Assembly (NCBI RefSeq): GCF_900105415.1
Contig: NZ_FNSM01000001.1
Coordinates: 3,634,501-3,698,500 of the forward strand
Direction: 5' to 3'
From: Streptomyces sp. TLI_105
GTDB taxonomy: Bacteria; Actinomycetota; Actinomycetes; Streptomycetales; Streptomycetaceae
DNA: 64,000 nt
The translations under genes and the position numbers were made by a program. A model generated the notes under the pieces. It ran no database searches. It saw only the letters and a list, made by a program, of their open reading frames with translations, and was not told the origin of the DNA. This document shows, piece by piece, positions 23,307 through 31,518 of the stretch. Each line of letters begins with the position of its first letter. Positions within the stretch are counted from its first letter, which is position 1.

Positions 23307-23690
23307 ATGGATCTCGCCCTGTGGATCGTCGCCGGACTGATGGCCTTCGTCTGTCTGCTCGGCAGCTTCAAGATGTTCCTGCCGAGGGAGCGGATGGCGG
23401 CGTTGGGGGCGTCGGCGCAGTGGGTGCTGGAGTTCAGCCCGGGTGCGCTGAAGGCGATCGGCGCCGTGGAGCTGCTCGCGGCGGCGGGCCTGGTCCTGCC
23501 CGCCGTGCTCGACATCGCGCCGGTGCTCGTGCCGGTGACCGCGACGGGGCTCGTGCTGCTGTTCGTGGGGGCGCTGACGGTGCGGCTGCGGCGGGGGGAG
23601 CGGGCGACGATCGCGGGGGACGTCATCTACCTGGGGCTGTGCCTGTTCCTGGTGTGGGGGCGGTTCGGTCCCGAGTCGTTCGCCGCGTGA
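23307..23690 (+). CDS. DoxX-like four-helix membrane protein
   Basis: A 127-residue membrane protein with four hydrophobic helices and the DoxX-like features WIVAGLMAFVCLLGSFKMF, SPGALKAIGAVELLAAAGLV, LPAVLDIAPVLVPVTATGLV and a final VIYLGLCLFLVWGRF. DoxX-type proteins are implicated in redox or thiol stress. It is divergent from the AhpD-like gene and carries an ECF41-like promoter, so it probably belongs to the sigma factor's regulon. The ATG at 23307 has AGGAG upstream (ggagcaaggagccgcacc). Confidence 0.8.
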   Translation: MDLALWIVAGLMAFVCLLGSFKMFLPRERMAALGASAQWVLEFSPGALKAIGAVELLAAAGLVLPAVLDIAPVLVPVTATGLVLLFVGALTVRLRRGERATIAGDVIYLGLCLFLVWGRFGPESFAA

Positions 23691-23707
23691 GCGCCTACGA
23701 TCGGCCC

Positions 23708-24004
23708 ATGACCGCCTCTTCGCGTCTTTCGCTCTGGTCCCGGGACTCGTTCCTGTCCATCGGTTCGGTCGGCTCGACCCTGTCGATCGGTTCGGTCGGG
23801 TCGTTCCTCTCGGTCGGGTCGGTCGGCTCCGCCGCCTCGGCGCTCTCCGTCGGGTCCTGGGCGAGCGTCGGCTCGCTGCTGTCGGCGCGGTCGTGCTGGT
23901 CGGTGCTCTCGTACCGCTCCGGCCGGGGCGTCATGGCGGCGGGCGCGGTCCTCGCGGTGGCGGGGGCCGTCGCGATGACGGCCGGGGCGCGCCGGGGCCG
24001 CTGA
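23708..24004 (+). CDS. SIGSVGS-repeat small protein with C-terminal hydrophobic helix
   Basis: A 98-residue low-complexity protein. After MTASSRLSLWSRDSF it repeats LSIGSVGS / LSVGSVGS / LSVGSWASVGS about five times, then ends with a basic segment and a hydrophobic helix (VMAAGAVLAVAGAVAMTAGA). A period-five Ser/Gly/small-hydrophobic repeat of this kind could form a stacked beta-helix-like rod anchored in the membrane. The opposite strand is also open (Asp/Glu/Pro-rich), but the plus-strand reading has a start, a repeat with hydrophobic phase and a membrane anchor. It follows the DoxX-like gene by 18 bp. No function is known. Confidence 0.55.
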   Translation: MTASSRLSLWSRDSFLSIGSVGSTLSIGSVGSFLSVGSVGSAASALSVGSWASVGSLLSARSCWSVLSYRSGRGVMAAGAVLAVAGAVAMTAGARRGR

Positions 24005-24029
24005 CCCTCCGCACGCCCCGCCGTACGGC

Positions 24030-24455
24030 TCAGTCGGCCTGGGGCCAGTCCCAGCCGAGCTGGAGGAAGAAGCCGAGGCGGTCGCTCACGGCGCGGATCT
24101 CTGAGATCTTGCCGTCGACCAGCGTGAGGATCCAGATCGCCTCGACGTCGAAGTCGCGGCCGGTGGGCTCGGGCATGCGCGGGTGGGTTCCGTTGTGGAC
24201 GCCCCGCTGCGTGACGCGGGCGACCACGCGGTCGCCTTCGGCGATGAGCTCGTCCACGCGGACGGTGAGCGGGTCGAACGCGGCGAGCTGCCGGCGCAGG
24301 CCGTCGAACGCTGCTCCCGGCTCGTCGGCCTCACCGTGGATGATCTTGTTGTGGTCGACGACGTCGTGCGCCATGAACTGCGGCAGGTCTTCGAGGCGGC
24401 GGCCGCTGACCGCCTCGAAGAAGCCGAGCACGACCTTCTTGTTCTGATCCGACAT
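24030..24455 (-). CDS. SnoaL-like/ester cyclase-family protein
   Basis: A 141-residue NTF2-fold protein (KVVLGFFEAVSGRRLEDLPQ, then FMAHDVVDHNKIIHGEADEPG, then RVTQRGVHNGTHPRMPEPTGR and EAIWILTLVDGKISEIRAVS). This is the SnoaL/ester-cyclase subgroup, in which paired Asp/His residues can do acid-base chemistry on polyketide-like substrates, though most members are uncharacterised. ATG 24455 (MSDQNKK) has a GGGGGAAAC ribosome site. It is not near a polyketide cluster in this window. Confidence 0.75.
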   Translation of the reverse strand: MSDQNKKVVLGFFEAVSGRRLEDLPQFMAHDVVDHNKIIHGEADEPGAAFDGLRRQLAAFDPLTVRVDELIAEGDRVVARVTQRGVHNGTHPRMPEPTGRDFDVEAIWILTLVDGKISEIRAVSDRLGFFLQLGWDWPQAD

Positions 24456-24543
24456 CAGTTTCCCCCTGTACGAACGGTTTTCGGTCAGGCGGATCCTAGC
24501 GACCGTCATACGGTGCGGTTCGGCAACCGGTATGGGGAGGGTG

Positions 24544-24984
24544 CTAGCACTCCGAGTCCGCGCGCGGTCCGAAGAGCGTCCGCTCGGACTCGGCGATCGG
24601 GACGTCGTTGATGCTGGCCTCGCGCCGGGACATCAGGCCGTCGGGGGTGAACTCCCAGAGTTCGTTGCCGTGACTGCGGTACCACTGGCCGGTCCCGTCG
24701 TGCCATTCGTACTGGAAGCGGACCGCGATGCGGTCGTCGGTGAACGCCCACAGCTGCTTGCGGAGCGCGTACCCGTTCTCCTTCGCCCACTTGCGGGCCA
24801 GGAAGGCCCTGATCTCGTCACGGCCCTTGAGGAACTCCTCGCGGTTGCGCCAGACGGAGTCGGGTGTGTAGGCGAGGGCGACCCGGTCGGGGTCGCGGGT
24901 GTTCCAGGCGTCCTCGGCGGCCCGCACCTTGGCGGCAGCGGTCTCGGCGGTGAACGGGGGAAGCGGGGGGCGCTGCTCGGTCAT
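24544..24984 (-). CDS. DUF1348-family NTF2-like protein
   Basis: A 146-residue protein with the DUF1348 pattern: [20 protein letters not shown] at the N-terminus, [20 protein letters not shown] in the middle, then [40 protein letters not shown] and [19 protein letters not shown]. Function is unknown for the family. It lies 30 bp downstream of the metallo-hydrolase in the same direction, so it may be cotranscribed with the FMN-reductase operon. Confidence 0.85.
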   Translation of the reverse strand: MTEQRPPLPPFTAETAAAKVRAAEDAWNTRDPDRVALAYTPDSVWRNREEFLKGRDEIRAFLARKWAKENGYALRKQLWAFTDDRIAVRFQYEWHDGTGQWYRSHGNELWEFTPDGLMSRREASINDVPIAESERTLFGPRADSEC

Positions 24985-25014
24985 GAACGGCCGGCCCTTC
25001 CTGGCTCGTGGTGT

Positions 25015-25797
25015 TCAGGTGGTCTCGAGTGTCTCGGTCACGCCCGGGCGGAGCCACCTCAGCCGCCCCGCGAGGTCGGGGGCCGCGAAGGCCTCCGTGA
25101 TGCGGGCCGGGTCCTCGGCGAGGTGGTCCCAGGAGTCGTAGTGGAGGGGGATCACCGTCCGCGCGCCGAGGGTCCGGGCGAGGGCTGCGCCCTCTTCGGC
25201 GCTCATCGAGAAGGCGCGGTCGCCGGTGGACGGGAAGTGCGCGTCGCCGAGGTGGAGGAAGGCCGTGTCGATGCGGAACCGGGGGCCGATCTCCGTCAGG
25301 GCGTCGTGGCGGACGGTGTCGCCGGAGACGTACAGCGTGCCGCCCTCGTACGCGACGACGAAGCCCGTGACGGGGCCGGTGACCGGCTCGGTGCCCTCCG
25401 GGCCGTGCCGGGCGGGGGTGGCCGTGACGGTGACGGTCGTCGACCCGGCGGTGACCGTCCGGCTCTCCCACACCGCGAGCCCCTCCGCCCGGCCGCCCAG
25501 GCGTTCGGCGCCCTCGGGCGTGGTCAGCACCAGGTCCGCACCGGCCAGGACCTCGCGGCCGGCCGTGTCCAGGTTGTCGGCGTGCTGGTCGTGCGAGAGC
25601 AGGACCAGGTCGACGGGCGGGAGTTCGGCGGCGGTCAGGGCCGGGCCCGTGGTGCGGTGGAGCGGGCGGGCGCCGGGGTAGTCGGCGGGGGCCGGGTCCA
25701 GGGCGGGGTCGGTGAGGACGGTGAGGTCGCCGATGCGGAGGAGGACGGTCGCCGTGCCGAGGTAGGTGGCGGTGACGGTCTCGACGGGCGCGCTCAC
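25015..25797 (-). CDS. Metallo-beta-lactamase-fold hydrolase (UlaG-like)
   Basis: A 260-residue beta-lactamase-fold protein of the UlaG/YtnP-like type: TVLLRIGDLTVLTDPALDPA, LLSHDQHADNLD in place of the usual HxHxDH (the first His is Ser-His-Asp-Gln-His-Ala-Asp-Asn), ATPARHGPEG, and IDTAFLHLGDAHFP. The altered metal motif SHDQHADN still offers His, Asp and His ligands. The GTG at 25797 overlaps the stop of the FMN reductase (GTGA), so the two are coupled. Substrate is unknown. Confidence 0.8.
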   Translation of the reverse strand: MSAPVETVTATYLGTATVLLRIGDLTVLTDPALDPAPADYPGARPLHRTTGPALTAAELPPVDLVLLSHDQHADNLDTAGREVLAGADLVLTTPEGAERLGGRAEGLAVWESRTVTAGSTTVTVTATPARHGPEGTEPVTGPVTGFVVAYEGGTLYVSGDTVRHDALTEIGPRFRIDTAFLHLGDAHFPSTGDRAFSMSAEEGAALARTLGARTVIPLHYDSWDHLAEDPARITEAFAAPDLAGRLRWLRPGVTETLETT

Positions 25798-26387
25798 GCG
25801 GCGGCCCTCGCGGTGTCGGCCTTCGAGGCGTCGATCTTGGCCTGGAGGGAGGTCAGGAGGCCCTGGAGGAGCTCGATGGTGACCTCGTCCGTGAGGTTGC
25901 CGTCGGCGTCGAAGCGCTCGTGGGAGCGGAAGACGTGGACCTCGGGCTTCACGACGACGTCGCTGTCCGTCCAGACGAAGACCTGACGGAGGGCCAGCTG
26001 CGCCCGGACGGTGCCGAAGTTGGTGGGAGCGGCGCCGAGGATCGCGACGGGCTTGCGGTGCAGCGGGAGGCCCTCGGTCCTGGTCCAGTCGGTGGACAGC
26101 CAGTCGAGCGCGTTCTTGAGGACGCCGGGGATGGAGTAGTTGAACTCCGGGGTGGCGATGAGGAGTCCGTCCGCCTCCGCGACCCGGCGGCGGAGCTCGT
26201 TGACCACGGCCGGGCGCTTCTCGGGGGTGTCGAGGTCCAGGTCGTACGGCGGGACCTCGCGCAGGTCCTCGTAGATCTCGATCTCCAGGCCCCCGGGGTT
26301 GAACTTCTGGGCGGCGCGGAGGAGTTGCGTGTTGTGCGAGGTGGCGCGGAGCGAGCCGGAGATGGCGAGGATCGTGTACGCGGTCAT
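25794..26387 (-). CDS. NAD(P)H-dependent FMN reductase
   Basis: A 197-residue flavodoxin-like reductase: ILAISGSLRATSHNTQLLRA forms the FMN phosphate loop, then PEFNYSIPGVLKNALDWLS is the family signature, and PTNFGTVRAQLALRQVF follows. It reduces FMN or quinones with NAD(P)H. The upstream gap contains repeated TetR-type operator half-sites shared with the divergent pirin/MFS operon, which suggests a coordinated response to an electrophile or quinone-like compound. It is the first gene of the leftward operon. Confidence 0.9.
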   Translation of the reverse strand: MTAYTILAISGSLRATSHNTQLLRAAQKFNPGGLEIEIYEDLREVPPYDLDLDTPEKRPAVVNELRRRVAEADGLLIATPEFNYSIPGVLKNALDWLSTDWTRTEGLPLHRKPVAILGAAPTNFGTVRAQLALRQVFVWTDSDVVVKPEVHVFRSHERFDADGNLTDEVTIELLQGLLTSLQAKIDASKADTARAAA

Positions 26388-26465
26388 GGGAGTCCCCCGG
26401 TCGGTCGGATGAGTCGGTGAGTCGGGTGAGTCGGCGGATGCCGGGCTCGACAGCCATGAAGCTAA

Positions 26466-26522
26466 ACCGATCAGTTCAGTCTGTCAACCGAACTGTTCAG
26501 TCTTGACAGTGAACTGAATGGT
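26466..26522. promoter_or_regulatory. Cluster of TetR-type operator sites in the divergent promoter
   Basis: Three related boxes occur between the FMN reductase and pirin genes: ACCGATCAGTTCAGT (26466-26480), ACCGAACTGTTCAGT (26487-26501) and, on the minus strand, ACCATTCAGTTCACTGT (26506-26522). The same motif, ACCGTTCAGTTCATA, recurs directly upstream of the TetR gene. The shared core is ACCG(A/T)TCAGTTCA. Confidence 0.7.
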
Positions 26523-26539
26523 GTAGTTCATTCGATGGC

Positions 26540-27412
26540 ATGACCGCACTCACCACAGGGCGGACCGTCGCCCGCACAGCCCGCCCCTTCCACACCCACG
26601 AGGGCGCCGGATTCCCGGTGCGCCGCCCCTTCCCCACCGCCGAACTCCCCTTCGTGGACCCCTTCCTGATGATCGACCAGGTGGGACCGATCGACCTCGC
26701 GCCCGGCGAGGCGAAGGGCGCGCCCCCGCACCCGCACCGGGGCTTCGAGACGATCCAGTACGTCCTCGACGGCGACATCGCGAACGCCGACTCGCGCGGC
26801 CACCGCGCCGTCGTCCGCGCGGGCGGCGTCCAGTGGCTCACCGCCGGCTCCGGGATCGTCCACGAGGCCCTGCCCACGCCGGAGTTCCTCGCCTCGGGCG
26901 GGCGGCAGCACATGCTCCAGATCTGGCTGAACCTCCCCGCCCGCCTCAAGGGCGTCCCGCCGCAGAGCCAGAACGCCGAGGCCGCCGACCTGCCGGTGGC
27001 GGTGGCTCCGGAGGGCGCGGCGATCACGGTCCTCGCCGGGACCAGCCACGGCGTGACCGGCCCCTTCGAGACCCGTACGCCGGTACTCGTCGCCCACGGA
27101 CGCCTCGCACCGGGCACGGGCGCCGAGTTCACCGCCCCGACGGAGCACAACGCGATGGTGTACGTGATGCGGGGCGAGGCCACGGTGGCCGGCGAACACC
27201 TCCCCGACGGCCACCTCGCGGTCCTGGCGAGGGACGGCGAACGGTTCACGGTCGAGGCGCCGGACACGGCCGCCGAGGTCCTGGTCCTGACGGGCGAGCC
27301 GATCGGCGAACCGGTCGCCCGCAGCGGCCCCTTCGTGATGAACACCCCCGCCGAACTCCGCCAGGCGGAACACGACTTCAGGAAGGGCCTGATGGGCCGG
27401 ATGCCGGTATGA
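26540..27412 (+). CDS. Pirin-family protein
   Basis: A 290-residue double-cupin pirin. The N-terminal cupin carries the metal motif PHPHRGFETIQYVLDGDI and the following HEALPTPEF (His ... Glu), and the second cupin begins FTAPTEHNAMVYVMRGEAT. Bacterial pirins often have quercetinase activity or respond to redox stress. The start codon (ATG 26540) lies just downstream of the operator cluster. Its stop overlaps the start of the MFS gene (ATGA), so the two form an operon regulated by the downstream TetR. Confidence 0.9.
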   Translation: MTALTTGRTVARTARPFHTHEGAGFPVRRPFPTAELPFVDPFLMIDQVGPIDLAPGEAKGAPPHPHRGFETIQYVLDGDIANADSRGHRAVVRAGGVQWLTAGSGIVHEALPTPEFLASGGRQHMLQIWLNLPARLKGVPPQSQNAEAADLPVAVAPEGAAITVLAGTSHGVTGPFETRTPVLVAHGRLAPGTGAEFTAPTEHNAMVYVMRGEATVAGEHLPDGHLAVLARDGERFTVEAPDTAAEVLVLTGEPIGEPVARSGPFVMNTPAELRQAEHDFRKGLMGRMPV

Positions 27413-28551
27413 CGGCGCTGTCGACACCGCCGGTCCCGAGCCCGGCCGCCCGGCGGGCCGAGCTCCGTACCGGCCTCCTGCTCGCTGCGCTCGCAGCACC
27501 AGCCTCCATGGGCGTGTCGGGGCCCAGCCTCGCGCTCCCCGAGGCCGCACGAACCTTGGGCGTCAGCCCAGCGGCCGCCGCCTGGCTCATGACCGCCTTC
27601 GGGCTCGGCATGGCCGTCGGCACCCCGCTCCTCTCGGCCACCGCCGGGCGCCGGCACGGTGCCGCCGGGGTCATCAGGGCCGCCGCCGTCCTCGTGGCCC
27701 TCGGCGCGCTCCTCGTCCTCCTCGCGCCGGACCTGCCCCTGGCGATCGCCGGGCGGGCCCTGGAGGCGGCCGGGGCTGCGGGCCTGAACGTCGCCGCGTT
27801 CCAGCTCGCCGGCCGGGACCGCTCGGGCCGGACACCGGGCCTGGTCGCGATCGGCAGCGCGGTCGGCGGCACCGCCGGCCTGTTCCTGGGGGCGGCGGCG
27901 GCCGGGGCGCTCGGCTGGCGCGCGGCCCTGGTCCTCCCGCTGCTCAGCCTGCTGTTCCTGCGCCCGGCGCTCCGCCTCGCGGGCGGGTCACCGGCGCCGG
28001 CGCCGGCGCCGGCGCCGGGCGACGACACCCCCCGTACCGCCGGAGACAGGGCCGGACCGCCCCTCGACATCCTCCGCGACCGCCGCTTCCTCGTCGCCTC
28101 CGGACTGATGCTGGCCCTCTCGACCGTCAACTTCGCCCTGCTGTACGCCGCTCCGCGCCGCGTCACCGCGCTCACCGGCTGGAGCGCGGTGGAGACGGGA
28201 GCCGCCGCGTCCGTCGCCGCGCTCGCCGGGGCGCTGCTGTCCTGGCAGCTGGTCCGCGCGGCCCCGAGGCTCGGCCCGGCCCGGCTGCGGGTGTTCCTCG
28301 CGCTCGGCTCGGCCGTGGCGCTCGTGCTCGCCGTGGCCGCGCCCTGGCCGGTGGCCGTCCTGCTCGGCTCGGGAGCGAGCGCGCTCGTCACGGCCGGCGG
28401 TCAGGGGCTGCTCACGGGCGCCGCGACCGGGGGCCTGCCGCCGGCCCGGCACGGTCTGGCGATCGGCCTGTTCAACCTGGCTTTCCTGATCGGCGTCGCG
28501 GCGGGCCCCGCCCTGGCGGCCTTTGCAGACCAAACCGTTCAGTTCATATAG
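27409..28551 (+). CDS. MFS transporter (drug-efflux type, AraJ/DHA1)
   Basis: A 380-residue major facilitator with 12 predicted helices; the loop between helices 6 and 7 is Pro/Ala-rich (GSPAPAPAPAPGDDTP). Motif-A-like residues follow helix 2 (LSATAGRRHGAAG). It is translationally coupled to the pirin gene. The last codons and stop (QTVQFI, TAG at 28549) lie inside the operator ACCGTTCAGTTCATA, so the coding end and the tetR promoter overlap. Export of a toxic compound sensed by the TetR regulator is the likely function. Confidence 0.85.
   Translation: MTALSTPPVPSPAARRAELRTGLLLAALAAPASMGVSGPSLALPEAARTLGVSPAAAAWLMTAFGLGMAVGTPLLSATAGRRHGAAGVIRAAAVLVALGALLVLLAPDLPLAIAGRALEAAGAAGLNVAAFQLAGRDRSGRTPGLVAIGSAVGGTAGLFLGAAAAGALGWRAALVLPLLSLLFLRPALRLAGGSPAPAPAPAPGDDTPRTAGDRAGPPLDILRDRRFLVASGLMLALSTVNFALLYAAPRRVTALTGWSAVETGAAASVAALAGALLSWQLVRAAPRLGPARLRVFLALGSAVALVLAVAAPWPVAVLLGSGASALVTAGGQGLLTGAATGGLPPARHGLAIGLFNLAFLIGVAAGPALAAFADQTVQFI
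28534..28548 (+). promoter_or_regulatory. TetR-type operator upstream of the TetR gene
   Basis: ACCGTTCAGTTCATA repeats the core of the sites at 26466-26522 and lies 39 bp before the TetR start codon, overlapping the end of the MFS gene. It suggests autoregulation. Confidence 0.65.
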
Positions 28552-28586
28552 TGGGAGCTCCAGCCGCCACCACCGAAGGACCGCCC

Positions 28587-29270
28587 ATGGGAGCCGGAGC
28601 CGACGCACAGCACGCCGACGCGATCGACGAGTACGGCATCCCGATCATCCCGGACCCGGCGGACGCGGCCTCGCGCAAGCGCCAGGCGATCATCGACGCG
28701 GCGCTCGCGGAGTTCCTCGCGGAGGGGTACTCGGCGGCGTCCATGGACGCGATCACCCGTGGCTCCGGCGTCTCGAAGGCGACGATCTACAAGCACTTCG
28801 GCAGCAAGGAGCGCCTGTTCCTCGCCGTCATCGGCGGCGTCCTGCCGAAGACGTACGCCGATCTGGAGCCCTCCAACTCCACGATCGCCGACGCCCCCGA
28901 CCTGCGGGCCGCGCTCGTCCGGCTCACCACCGACTGGACCCGGATCCTGCTGCGCCCCGACATCATGAAGCTGCGCCGTCTGGTCATCGGCGAGATCGAC
29001 CGCTTCCCGCAGCTCGGCCAGCTCTGGTACCGGGTCAGCTACGACATGAACAACGGCCCGCTCGTCGAGGCCTTCACCGAGCTGAACGCGCGCGGCGTCC
29101 TCGACGCGCCCGACCCGGCGCTCGCCGTGCAGCAGCTGGTGGCGGCGACGGTGGGCGTGCCGCAGCTCGTCCGTACCTTCTCCCCCGACGCCGAGATCGA
29201 CGAAGCGGAGCTGACGCAGGTGATCAGCTCGGGAGTGGATCTGTTCCTGGCCCGGTACGCGCGTTCCTGA
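28587..29270 (+). CDS. TetR/AcrR-family repressor
   Basis: A 227-residue TetR regulator. The helix-turn-helix reads QAIIDAALAEFLAEGYSAAS, then MDAITRGSGVSKATIYKHFG, followed by a longer C-terminal ligand domain of the AefR-like type (LRRLVIGEIDRFPQLGQLWY). The ATG at 28587 (MGAGADAQ) has GAAGGA upstream; an in-frame GTG at 28551 exists. Operator copies in its own promoter and in the pirin/FMN reductase gap point to it as their controller. The last 47 bp overlap the convergent permease gene. Confidence 0.9.
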   Translation: MGAGADAQHADAIDEYGIPIIPDPADAASRKRQAIIDAALAEFLAEGYSAASMDAITRGSGVSKATIYKHFGSKERLFLAVIGGVLPKTYADLEPSNSTIADAPDLRAALVRLTTDWTRILLRPDIMKLRRLVIGEIDRFPQLGQLWYRVSYDMNNGPLVEAFTELNARGVLDAPDPALAVQQLVAATVGVPQLVRTFSPDAEIDEAELTQVISSGVDLFLARYARS

Positions 29271-30558
29271 CGCTCCGTACCCACGCGAGGACCAGCAGGG
29301 CGAGCGCCCACGCCCCCGTCGTCAGCAGCTGCGTACGACTGGCGGCGTCCCCGAGCATGAACGCCAGCACCCCACCGACCCCCACGAGCGCGACGACCGC
29401 CCGTACGGAGGGGCCGCGCAGCCGCAGGTGGGAGGCGGCGATCAGCGCCCAGACGAGCAGGATCGCGGCGCCGATCGAGTCGAGGAGGAACGGGAAGACC
29501 GTACGCGGCCAGACCATGCTGAGCACGACGGAGACGAACCCGAACGCGGCGGAGGCGAGGACGGCGGCGTACGGGACGCCCGACCGCCCGAGCCGGCCGA
29601 GGGCGCGCGGCGCGTCGCCGCGTCCGACGAGGGCGTACAGCATGCGGGAGGAGCCGTAGACGTTGGCGTTCATCGCGGACAGGAGCGCCACGAGGACGAC
29701 GGCCTTCATCAGGTCGGCGGCGCCGGGCACCCCGATCCGGCCCATGACGGCGGCGTAGGGGCCGTCGGCCACGGCCGGGTCGTTCCACGGGACGAGGGTG
29801 ACGACGACGGCCATCGAGCCGAGGTAGCAGACCGCGACCCGCCACATCACGGCCCGGACGCCGGCCCGCACGGCGCGGACCGGGTCCTCGCACTCGGCGG
29901 CCGCGATGGTCACGGTCTCCAGGCCGCCGAAGGCGAAGACGGCGGCGACGATGCCGACGGCGACGCCGTGCCAGCCGTGCGGCAGGAAGCCGCCGTCGTG
30001 GAGGAGGTGCCCGGCCCCGGGCGAGGGGGCGCCGGGCATCAGCCCGAGGACCACGACCACGCCGAGCAGCAGGAATCCGCCGATGGCGGCGATCTTCAGG
30101 CCGGCGAACCAGAACTCCAGCTCGCCGAAGTTCCGTACGCCCGTGAGGTTGCTCGCGGTGAACACGCTCATGAAGACGGCGACCCACGCCCAGCCGGGCA
30201 CGGCGGGCACCCAGCCGCCGACGACGTGCGCCGCCGCGACGGCCTCGGCGGCGACGCTCACGACGAGCAGCGCCCAGTACATCCACCCGGCCAGCAGCCC
30301 GGCCCACGGGCCGAACGCCCGCCGCGCGTGCTCCGCGAACGACCCGGTGACCGGGCGGTCCGCGGACATCTCCCCGAGCATCCGCATCACGAGCACGGTC
30401 AGCACCCCGGCGAGGACGTACGAGACGAGGATCCCGGGCCCGGCGGCCGCGATCCCGACCCCCGACCCGACGAACAGCCCGGCCCCGATGGCCCCACCCA
30501 ACGCGATCATGGCCAGATGCCGCCGCCGCAGCCCTGCCCCGAGTCCCCGCCCTGCCAC
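29224..30558 (-). CDS. APC-family amino acid permease
   Basis: A 444-residue permease with about 12 helices. It has the APC signature of helix 1 (MIALGGAIGAGLFVGSGVGI), RMLGEMSADRPVTGSFAEHA after helix 2, GWMYWALLVVSVAAEAVAA, and helix 6 (AVFAFGGLETVTIAAAECED). The pattern suits GABA/lysine/aromatic amino acid type transporters; the substrate cannot be told. The GTG at 30558 (VAGRGLGAGLRRRHLAM) is used. Its 3' end overlaps tetR by 47 bp on the other strand. Confidence 0.85.
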   Translation of the reverse strand: MAGRGLGAGLRRRHLAMIALGGAIGAGLFVGSGVGIAAAGPGILVSYVLAGVLTVLVMRMLGEMSADRPVTGSFAEHARRAFGPWAGLLAGWMYWALLVVSVAAEAVAAAHVVGGWVPAVPGWAWVAVFMSVFTASNLTGVRNFGELEFWFAGLKIAAIGGFLLLGVVVVLGLMPGAPSPGAGHLLHDGGFLPHGWHGVAVGIVAAVFAFGGLETVTIAAAECEDPVRAVRAGVRAVMWRVAVCYLGSMAVVVTLVPWNDPAVADGPYAAVMGRIGVPGAADLMKAVVLVALLSAMNANVYGSSRMLYALVGRGDAPRALGRLGRSGVPYAAVLASAAFGFVSVVLSMVWPRTVFPFLLDSIGAAILLVWALIAASHLRLRGPSVRAVVALVGVGGVLAFMLGDAASRTQLLTTGAWALALLVLAWVRSVRNARTGPGTDPLPS

Positions 30559-30683
30559 GATTCCCCCCGCATTCCGATCGACCAGCCCCGGAGCCTGACG
30601 CCTGACCCCGCCGGACGGCAAGCGGATCCCGTGGGGTGAGACGTCCCGGGGAGGAGGGAGGGGGCGGGACGACCCGCGCCCGG

Positions 30684-30826
30684 GCGCCGCGATGGCTCCA
30701 GGAGAACGCCGGGAACTTCCTCGACTTCGGCTGCCTGGAAGAGCAGGAGCGGTCCTGCCGATGAACCGCCTCACCGACACGTCGGCCGTGTGGCGGCTCC
30801 TGAGGCGACAGATCGGCGAGCCCTGA
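30684..30826 (+). pseudogene. Remnant of a VapBC toxin-antitoxin pair
   Basis: In one frame the C-terminus of a VapB-like antitoxin remains (RWLQENAGNFLDFGCLEEQE, then RSCR-stop). It overlaps (TGCCGATGA) a PIN-toxin start MNRLTDTSAVWRLLRRQIGEP at 30761 that stops after 21 codons. The Asp of the DTSAVWR motif is the first PIN metal ligand; the rest of the toxin is missing. The remaining gap (30559-30888) holds nothing else I recognise. Confidence 0.55.
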
Positions 30827-30888
30827 CCGACCCGAGTGACGCACGGCCAGGGCTCGCTCCGGCCGCCCGGGAACGGGCGGCCCCGGCG

Positions 30889-31518
30889 TCACCCCTGCGC
30901 GACCAGGCGCACCGCGAGGACGACGATCAGTGTGCTCGACGCCAGTGCCGTGCCCAGGCGGCCCCGCGCACCCGTCAGGACGCGGCCGAGGAGGGTGCCG
31001 CCGAGGGCGAGGAGGAGTTGCCAGCTGGCCGAGGCGGCGAGGGCCGCGAGGACGAAGGCCGCGCGGTCGGGCAGCGTGTCGGGCGCCGAGGGGCCCGTGG
31101 CGAGGATGAGGGCGGCGAAGTAGATCACCGTCATGGGGTTCAGGATCGTGATCCCCAGGAAGGTGACGTACGCCCGGGCCGGTGTCAGGGCCGTGCCGTC
31201 GTCGCGGGAGGCGAGGCCGCCGTCGCGGTACGCGGCCAGCGCGCCCCACGCGGCCCGCAGGGCCAGCACGGTGAGCACCAGCGCGGAGGCCCACCGCAGC
31301 GGGTTCGTCACGGGAGCGAGCACGGGGACGAGCGCGGAGCCGCCGGCCACCGCGAGCAGGGCGTAGGCCCCGTCGGCCGTGGCGACCCCGAGGGCCGCGC
31401 CGGCGCCCGTGCGCCAGTCGGTGCGGGCCGTGACGGCCACGAGGTAGGCGCCGACCGCGCCGACCGGGATCGCGATGCCGTAGCCGGCGAGGGCGCCGGC
31501 CACCACCGCGGCCGTCAC
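30889..31518 (-). CDS. LysE-family amino acid exporter
   Basis: A 209-residue LysE/RhtB exporter with six predicted helices. It has GYGIAIPVGAVGAYLVAVTA near the N-terminus and TFLGITILNPMTVIYFAALI, the family signature around helix 4. It exports amino acids or metabolites. The GTG at 31518 overlaps the stop of the upstream DUF2087 gene (GTGA), so the two are translationally coupled. Confidence 0.85.
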   Translation of the reverse strand: MTAAVVAGALAGYGIAIPVGAVGAYLVAVTARTDWRTGAGAALGVATADGAYALLAVAGGSALVPVLAPVTNPLRWASALVLTVLALRAAWGALAAYRDGGLASRDDGTALTPARAYVTFLGITILNPMTVIYFAALILATGPSAPDTLPDRAAFVLAALAASASWQLLLALGGTLLGRVLTGARGRLGTALASSTLIVVLAVRLVAQG

